Of a stretch of 64,000 nt of DNA, positions 60,232 through 64,000 are shown in pieces (position 1 is the first letter of the stretch; each line of letters starts with the position of its first letter). This DNA comes from Actinoplanes sp. NBRC 103695 (lineage in GTDB: Bacteria; Actinomycetota; Actinomycetes; Mycobacteriales; Micromonosporaceae), in assembly GCF_030269485.1 (NCBI RefSeq), contig NZ_BSTL01000004.1, positions 124,001 through 188,000 of the forward strand, given 5' to 3'. Position numbers and translations under genes: made by a program. The notes under the pieces are model-generated. The model worked only from the letters and a program-made list of their open reading frames with translations, was not told the DNA's origin and ran no database searches.

Positions 60232-62473
60232 TCAGGGCCCACCGGTTGAGCACGCCGGTGTCCTGGGACGCGGCGTCCTGGACCCGGAGCTTCCAGGAGC
60301 CGTTCGCCGTCTCGGTGCTGAGGTTGACGGTGAACGTCTTCTTGAGGTCGTCCGCGCTGCCGTCGGCGCGGTTGTGCAGGACGTACGCGGTGCCGTCCGG
60401 TGCGATCAGCGACACCACCAGGTCACCACGCCAGGTGTGGGTGATGTCGACGGTCACCGTGCTGCTCTGCGACGGCGTGGCCTCGCAGCCGCTGATGATG
60501 ATCTCGCTGTCGAAGGTGGAGTTGTCGTTGATCACGACGTCGCTCTCGTTGCTGCCGTTGCAGCCGGGAAGGCCGTTCACGGTCAGGTTCACCGTCACCG
60601 TACGGGCGACCGACGGCGACGTGGCGACCAGTGTGAGCTGGTAGGTGCCCGAGCCGAGCGTCTCCGACGTGGTGATCGTGGCCGTGGTCGAGCCGCCCGC
60701 GGTGACCGTGGCCGGGTCGAAGTCGACCGTGACGCCGGCCGGGAGCCCGGTCGCCGAGAACGTGACGTCCTCGGCCTCGCCGGCGATGACCGTGGTGTTC
60801 ACCGTCGTCGTGGCGGTCTCGCCCGGGTCGACGGTGAGGGACGTCGGCGTGGCGGCGGCCGTGAAGTTGTTCGCCACGCAGTCGTCGTTGTCGCCGCCGG
60901 CCACGTTGACCGAGTTCCACGCCGACTGCACGGCCTTGAACTCGGGGCTGCACAGGCCGTACAGGTCCGTCGCCGCGGCCAGGCTGTGCGCCCGGGCCGA
61001 GTTGGACGGCGTCGTGGTGTTGACGTACGGGGTGTTCGAGACGAAGTACGTGTCGAGCGCCCGGAACCAGATCTTCTCCGCCTTGGCCCGGCCGATGCCG
61101 GTCACCGGGGCGGCCGCGCCGCAGAGCGGGGAGTTGCCGTACTCGGTCTCGCCACTGCCCTCGGCCAGGTTGAAGAAGAAGTGGTTGGCCGGGCCCGAGG
61201 AGTAGTGCACGTCGACGTTCTTGGTCGAGGTGGACCAGCAGCTGTGCGAGGCGCCGTCCAGCGACGGGTTGTACATGTAGCGCAGCGGCTCGCCCGTACC
61301 GAAGATGTCGATCTTCTCGCCGATGTCGTAGTCACCCGGGTCGGTGGCGTTGTCGGCGTAGAACTCCACCATGTTGCCGAAGATGTCGCTGGTGGCCTCG
61401 TTGAGACCGCCGGACTCGCCGGAGTAGGTGAGGCCGCCGGGCACCACGTTCTCGGTGACGCCGTGCGACATCTCGTGGCCGGCCACGTCGATCGCGACCA
61501 GCGGGCGGGCGTTGCCCTCGCCGTCGCCGTACGTCATCTGCGCGCCGTCCCAGAACGCGTTGACGTACGCGCTGCCGTAGTGCACCCGCGACGGCACGCC
61601 CGTGCCGTTGCCGAAGATGCCGTTGCGGCCGTGCACGTTGGTGAAGTAGTCGAACGTCTTCGCCGCGCCGTAGTGCGCGTCGACCGCGGCGGACGCCCGG
61701 TCGCTGTTGGCGCCGTTGCCCCACACGTTGTCGGCGTCGGTGAAGGTGGTGCAGGTGCCCGAGGTGCGGTTACCCATGTCGCAGGTGCGTCCGCTGCCGT
61801 GGGCGGGGTCGACCAGGGAGTACGAGGATCCGGACTGCGTCGAGTCGACGGCCACGGTGCCGGTGTAGATGCCGGTGCCGCTGCCGACGACCTGCTCGAT
61901 CTCGTCGTACGAGCCGATCCACGCGCCGGTCCTGGCGTCGGCGATGACGTGCAGCTTCGACGGGGTCTGGCCGTCCGGCGCCCAGCCGGTGACCACGGTC
62001 TCCCAGGCGAGGCGGCCGGTGCCGCTGCTCGCGTCGACGAAGAGCTCGGGCTTGCCGGTCGAGGTCACCTTGCCCTTGAAGGTCGCGGTCGCCGCGGTGC
62101 GGGCCTTGGCCTGCGCGTACGCCGGGGTGGTGTCCAGGTTCAGCGGCTTGTCGAGGCCGGCCGTGGAACCGGCGTAGGCGCCGTCCTTCTTGGTGCGGAT
62201 GATCAGGTCGCCGCCGTACACCCGGAGGCCGTTGTAGGTCCGGGTGTAGCGGGTCACCCCGAGTCCGGTGCTGTCGGTCTTGCTGCTGTAGACCGCGAAC
62301 GTGTCCTTGGCCGAGCCGCGGACGTCGGCCTGGTGCGCCTGGAGCGCGGAGCCGGCGGCGGCGAGCAGTGACGGTGCGGGTTTCGGCGGTGCGGCGGACG
62401 CGGTCGTGGCGGTGACCACGAGACCGGTTCCGGCCAGCAGGGTGATGCCGGCCAGAGCGAGAGCCGTTTTCAA
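60224..62473 (-). CDS. Secreted M4 (thermolysin-like) metalloprotease with P-domain
   Basis: A 749-residue secreted zinc protease. The signal peptide MKTALALAGITLLAGTGLVV ends near TTASA. A propeptide with FTP/PepSY-like segments runs to about 200. The catalytic domain has AGHEMSHGVTEN (HExxH at 333-337) and the third ligand in GGLNEATSD (Glu359). A linker with Ig-like repeats (SLTVDPGETATTTV) follows. The C-terminal ~120 residues are a P-type proprotein-convertase domain (VTVDITHTWRGDLVVSLIAPDGT...SWKLRVQD). The start is TTG 62473, preceded by GGGGAG six bases upstream; no better ATG or GTG is close. Confidence 0.92.
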   Translation of the reverse strand: MKTALALAGITLLAGTGLVVTATTASAAPPKPAPSLLAAAGSALQAHQADVRGSAKDTFAVYSSKTDSTGLGVTRYTRTYNGLRVYGGDLIIRTKKDGAYAGSTAGLDKPLNLDTTPAYAQAKARTAATATFKGKVTSTGKPELFVDASSGTGRLAWETVVTGWAPDGQTPSKLHVIADARTGAWIGSYDEIEQVVGSGTGIYTGTVAVDSTQSGSSYSLVDPAHGSGRTCDMGNRTSGTCTTFTDADNVWGNGANSDRASAAVDAHYGAAKTFDYFTNVHGRNGIFGNGTGVPSRVHYGSAYVNAFWDGAQMTYGDGEGNARPLVAIDVAGHEMSHGVTENVVPGGLTYSGESGGLNEATSDIFGNMVEFYADNATDPGDYDIGEKIDIFGTGEPLRYMYNPSLDGASHSCWSTSTKNVDVHYSSGPANHFFFNLAEGSGETEYGNSPLCGAAAPVTGIGRAKAEKIWFRALDTYFVSNTPYVNTTTPSNSARAHSLAAATDLYGLCSPEFKAVQSAWNSVNVAGGDNDDCVANNFTAAATPTSLTVDPGETATTTVNTTVIAGEAEDVTFSATGLPAGVTVDFDPATVTAGGSTTATITTSETLGSGTYQLTLVATSPSVARTVTVNLTVNGLPGCNGSNESDVVINDNSTFDSEIIISGCEATPSQSSTVTVDITHTWRGDLVVSLIAPDGTAYVLHNRADGSADDLKKTFTVNLSTETANGSWKLRVQDAASQDTGVLNRWALTL

Positions 62474-62495
62474 GCTTGTCTCCCCACTCGAAAGA

Positions 62496-62532
62496 TGAAC
62501 CTTCTTCGATATCTGAGATCATGGAAGGTTCA
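62496..62532. promoter_or_regulatory. Inverted repeat upstream of the metalloprotease
   Basis: Arms TGAACCTTC and GAAGGTTCA (9 bp, perfect) separated by 19 bp, 23-59 nt before the TTG start on the minus strand. It could be an operator or an RNA hairpin in the leader. Confidence 0.5.
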
Positions 62533-62659
62533 ACCGTCATTGGGAAGACATTGACGTAAGTAAATTTAAGGTTTCTTGGCGGTACCGGGAAGTGGTATAG
62601 GTCGAAGGCCGCTGTTCCACTTCCGTCCCCGCGGCCGGACCGGGGGCTACGGTCGGTCC

Positions 62660-63001
62660 ATGCGCATCCAGGGCAAGCTCCTCGACCGCTTCAACGGCTG
62701 TGTCACGGCGGCGCAGAACTCGAAACGCTGGGGTCCGGCGGCGCGGCGCCGGCTCACCGTCATCACCTACACGGGCCGCCGCTCGGGCCGCACGTTCAGC
62801 ACCCCGGTCGGCTACCGCCGCACCGACGACGGCGTCGTCATCGGCGTGCGGCTGCCCGACTCGAAGGCGTGGTGGCGCAACTTCCTGGACGAGGGCGGCC
62901 CGATCTCCCTGCGCCTCGACGACACCGACCGGACCGGCCACGCGACCGCCCATCGCGACGCCAAGGGCCGCGTGAGCGTGACCGTGCGCCTCGACGCCTG
63001 A
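62660..63001 (+). CDS. Deazaflavin (F420)-dependent nitroreductase-family protein
   Basis: A 113-residue protein of the Ddn-like/DUF385 split-barrel family, with RRLTVITYTGRRSGRTFSTPVGY and SKAWWRNFLDEGGPISLRL. Such proteins bind F420 and reduce quinones or other substrates. ATG 62660 gives the usual length; upstream frame extension is unsupported. Convergent with the GNAT gene, seven bp apart. Confidence 0.85.
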   Translation: MRIQGKLLDRFNGCVTAAQNSKRWGPAARRRLTVITYTGRRSGRTFSTPVGYRRTDDGVVIGVRLPDSKAWWRNFLDEGGPISLRLDDTDRTGHATAHRDAKGRVSVTVRLDA

Positions 63002-63007
63002 CGGAGA

Positions 63008-63559
63008 TCAGCGCTGGAGGCCCTTCCACTCCCGCGCGAGAATGGCCCAGACCTCGGTGTCGTGGCGCTTGTCCAGGTAGGGGAAATCCTCGCGGAGCGT
63101 GCCCTCCAGGGTCATGCCCAGCCGCCGGGCGACCGCGCGGCTCGCCTCGTTGTCCGGGCGGCACTTCCAGTTCGCCCGATGCCAGCCGCGCTCGGTGAAG
63201 GCGTAGTCGAGCAGCCGGGCCGCCGCGCGGGTGACCAGGCCCCGGCCGGCGCCGGCCGGTTCCAGCCAGCAGCCCACCTCGCACTGGCCCGCGGCGGCGT
63301 CGACGTTGATCAGCATGACGCCGCCGACCAGGGTGCCGTCCAGCCAGATGCCGAACAGCCGGGCCTTGTCCTCGGCCTGCAGGTCGGCGTAGCGCTGCAG
63401 GACCCCGCGGGCCGACTCGAGGTCGGTGCTGCGGGACGTCCAGGGGATCCACGGGTCGACGTAGTCGCGGGCGCGGTCGATGTGCGCCAGGAATTCCTCG
63501 GCCTGCCACGGTTCGAGGGGGCGCAACCGCGCCCCCTCGCTCAGCTCTGTCACGAACAC
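63008..63559 (-). CDS. GNAT acetyltransferase, RimJ/RimL-like
   Basis: A 183-residue acetyltransferase. It has the RimL-type features LRPLEPWQAEEFLAHIDRAR, GVMLINVDAAAGQCEVGCWLEPAGAGRGLVTRA (acetyl-CoA loop AGAGRG) and WHRANWKCRPDNEASRAVARRLGMTLEGTLRE. It probably acetylates an N-terminus or small molecule. It lies 10 bp downstream of the CBM6 gene. Confidence 0.88.
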   Translation of the reverse strand: MFVTELSEGARLRPLEPWQAEEFLAHIDRARDYVDPWIPWTSRSTDLESARGVLQRYADLQAEDKARLFGIWLDGTLVGGVMLINVDAAAGQCEVGCWLEPAGAGRGLVTRAAARLLDYAFTERGWHRANWKCRPDNEASRAVARRLGMTLEGTLREDFPYLDKRHDTEVWAILAREWKGLQR

Positions 63560-63569
63560 ACCGCGGAGC

Positions 63570-64000
63570 CTAACCGGCCGTGAGCCTCAGGTAATCCAGA
63601 TTGAAGCCGCCGGTCTCACAGAACACCGTCACCAGCTGATCGCCGGCCGCGAGCGTCACCGGCACGTGGATCGACCGGTATGCGGCCCAGCCGCCGGTGT
63701 CCGGGACGGAGACGGTCGCCGGCGCGGTCCCGGCCGCGTCCCGGAACGTGATGGCGTCCGGCGCGGCGGCCCCGGATCCGTTGGCCACGCGCAACTCCAG
63801 GTCGTAGGAGCCGGCGACGGCGAGGTTCACCCGGTAGGACAGCCAGTTGCCGGGCGCCGTCCAGCCGACGTTCTTGCCGCCACTGGCCGACGCGGTGCTC
63901 TCGATGAAGGTGGCGCCGCCCTCGGTCCAGCCGTGCTGCGCGGCGTACGCCTCGGCCTCGACGATCGCGCCGGCCGGAGCTCCCGCCGGGCCGACCGTCA
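63570..64000 (-). CDS. C-terminal CBM6-type carbohydrate-binding module, 5' end outside window
   Basis: The frame is open to the window edge, so the gene begins beyond 64000. The visible ~143 residues form a CBM6/CBM35-like beta-sandwich: IVEAEAYAAQHG, GKNVGWTAPGNWLSYRVNLA, GSYDLELRVANG and FNLDYLRLTAG at the stop, with a Trp likely to stack on sugar. It is probably the binding module of a secreted glycoside hydrolase or similar enzyme, whose catalytic part lies outside. An ATG-like start at 63830 is internal. Confidence 0.85.
   Translation of the reverse strand, partial: TVGPAGAPAGAIVEAEAYAAQHGWTEGGATFIESTASASGGKNVGWTAPGNWLSYRVNLAVAGSYDLELRVANGSGAAAPDAITFRDAAGTAPATVSVPDTGGWAAYRSIHVPVTLAAGDQLVTVFCETGGFNLDYLRLTAG

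Overview
This window is high-GC DNA (roughly 70% by eye) with heavy GTG start usage, many ATGA/GTGA start-stop overlaps and families typical of actinomycetes: a PF04672 methyltransferase, a TIGR03086-type protein, a deazaflavin-dependent oxidoreductase and an actinobacterial ferredoxin. It is most like a Micromonosporaceae chromosome such as Actinoplanes; genus is inference. No rRNA, tRNA, CRISPR array, IS element or prophage was recognised.

Layout. 1-8.5 kb: the 3' part of a secreted GH92 alpha-mannosidase, a methyltransferase, a stand-alone LigD-type polymerase coupled to a membrane protein, a MerR-PP2C phosphatase fusion and a membrane acyltransferase. 8.6-12.9 kb: a LacI regulator and a CUT1 sugar ABC importer, with matching palindromes before the regulator and the binding protein. 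13-21.5 kb: mixed metabolic genes, including a MmcQ/YjbR protein, a repeat-rich membrane-anchored protein, an epoxide hydrolase/LLM oxidoreductase pair, a divergent TIGR03086/MarR pair, a multicopper oxidase pair and RNase HI. 21.8-27.5 kb: two ABC-2 exporters followed by a NarL-type two-component system, then decayed remnants of a NuoF-like protein and ferredoxin. 28.3-39.8 kb: a nearly uninterrupted, translationally coupled exopolysaccharide cluster (initiating sugar-phosphate transferase, PAP2 protein, Alg14/Alg13-like glycosyltransferase, secreted beta-propeller, Wzz-like protein, GT2, Wzy-like, Wzx-like, sulfotransferase), followed directly by a GGDEF protein. 41-45.4 kb: a lipoprotein, GNAT, APH-like kinase, GH16 lipoprotein and a frameshifted gene. 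45.5-50.8 kb: a 1763-residue secreted Calx-beta protein. 50.8-55.2 kb: a heterodimeric ABC exporter under a TetR regulator. 55.3-57 kb: a membrane protein/XRE/MDR oxidoreductase operon. 57-64 kb: an EAL protein, a PF04672 methyltransferase, an M4 metalloprotease, small enzymes and the end of a CBM6 protein.

How the parts may work together (inference): the exopolysaccharide cluster could make a sulfated surface polymer, with the adjacent diguanylate cyclase and the EAL protein 16 kb away providing c-di-GMP input. The GH92, GH16, CBM6, M4 and Calx-beta products suggest a secretion-rich saprophytic lifestyle.

The most unusual signal is a 45-46 bp tandem repeat with the core TATGKGTAAGCAGAGC. 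It occurs four times between an exporter operon and a histidine kinase (25508-25672) and three times, in frame, inside an oxidoreductase gene (56171-56297), with an 11-bp core match at 59930. It looks like a dispersed element that can enter a coding sequence while keeping the frame open.
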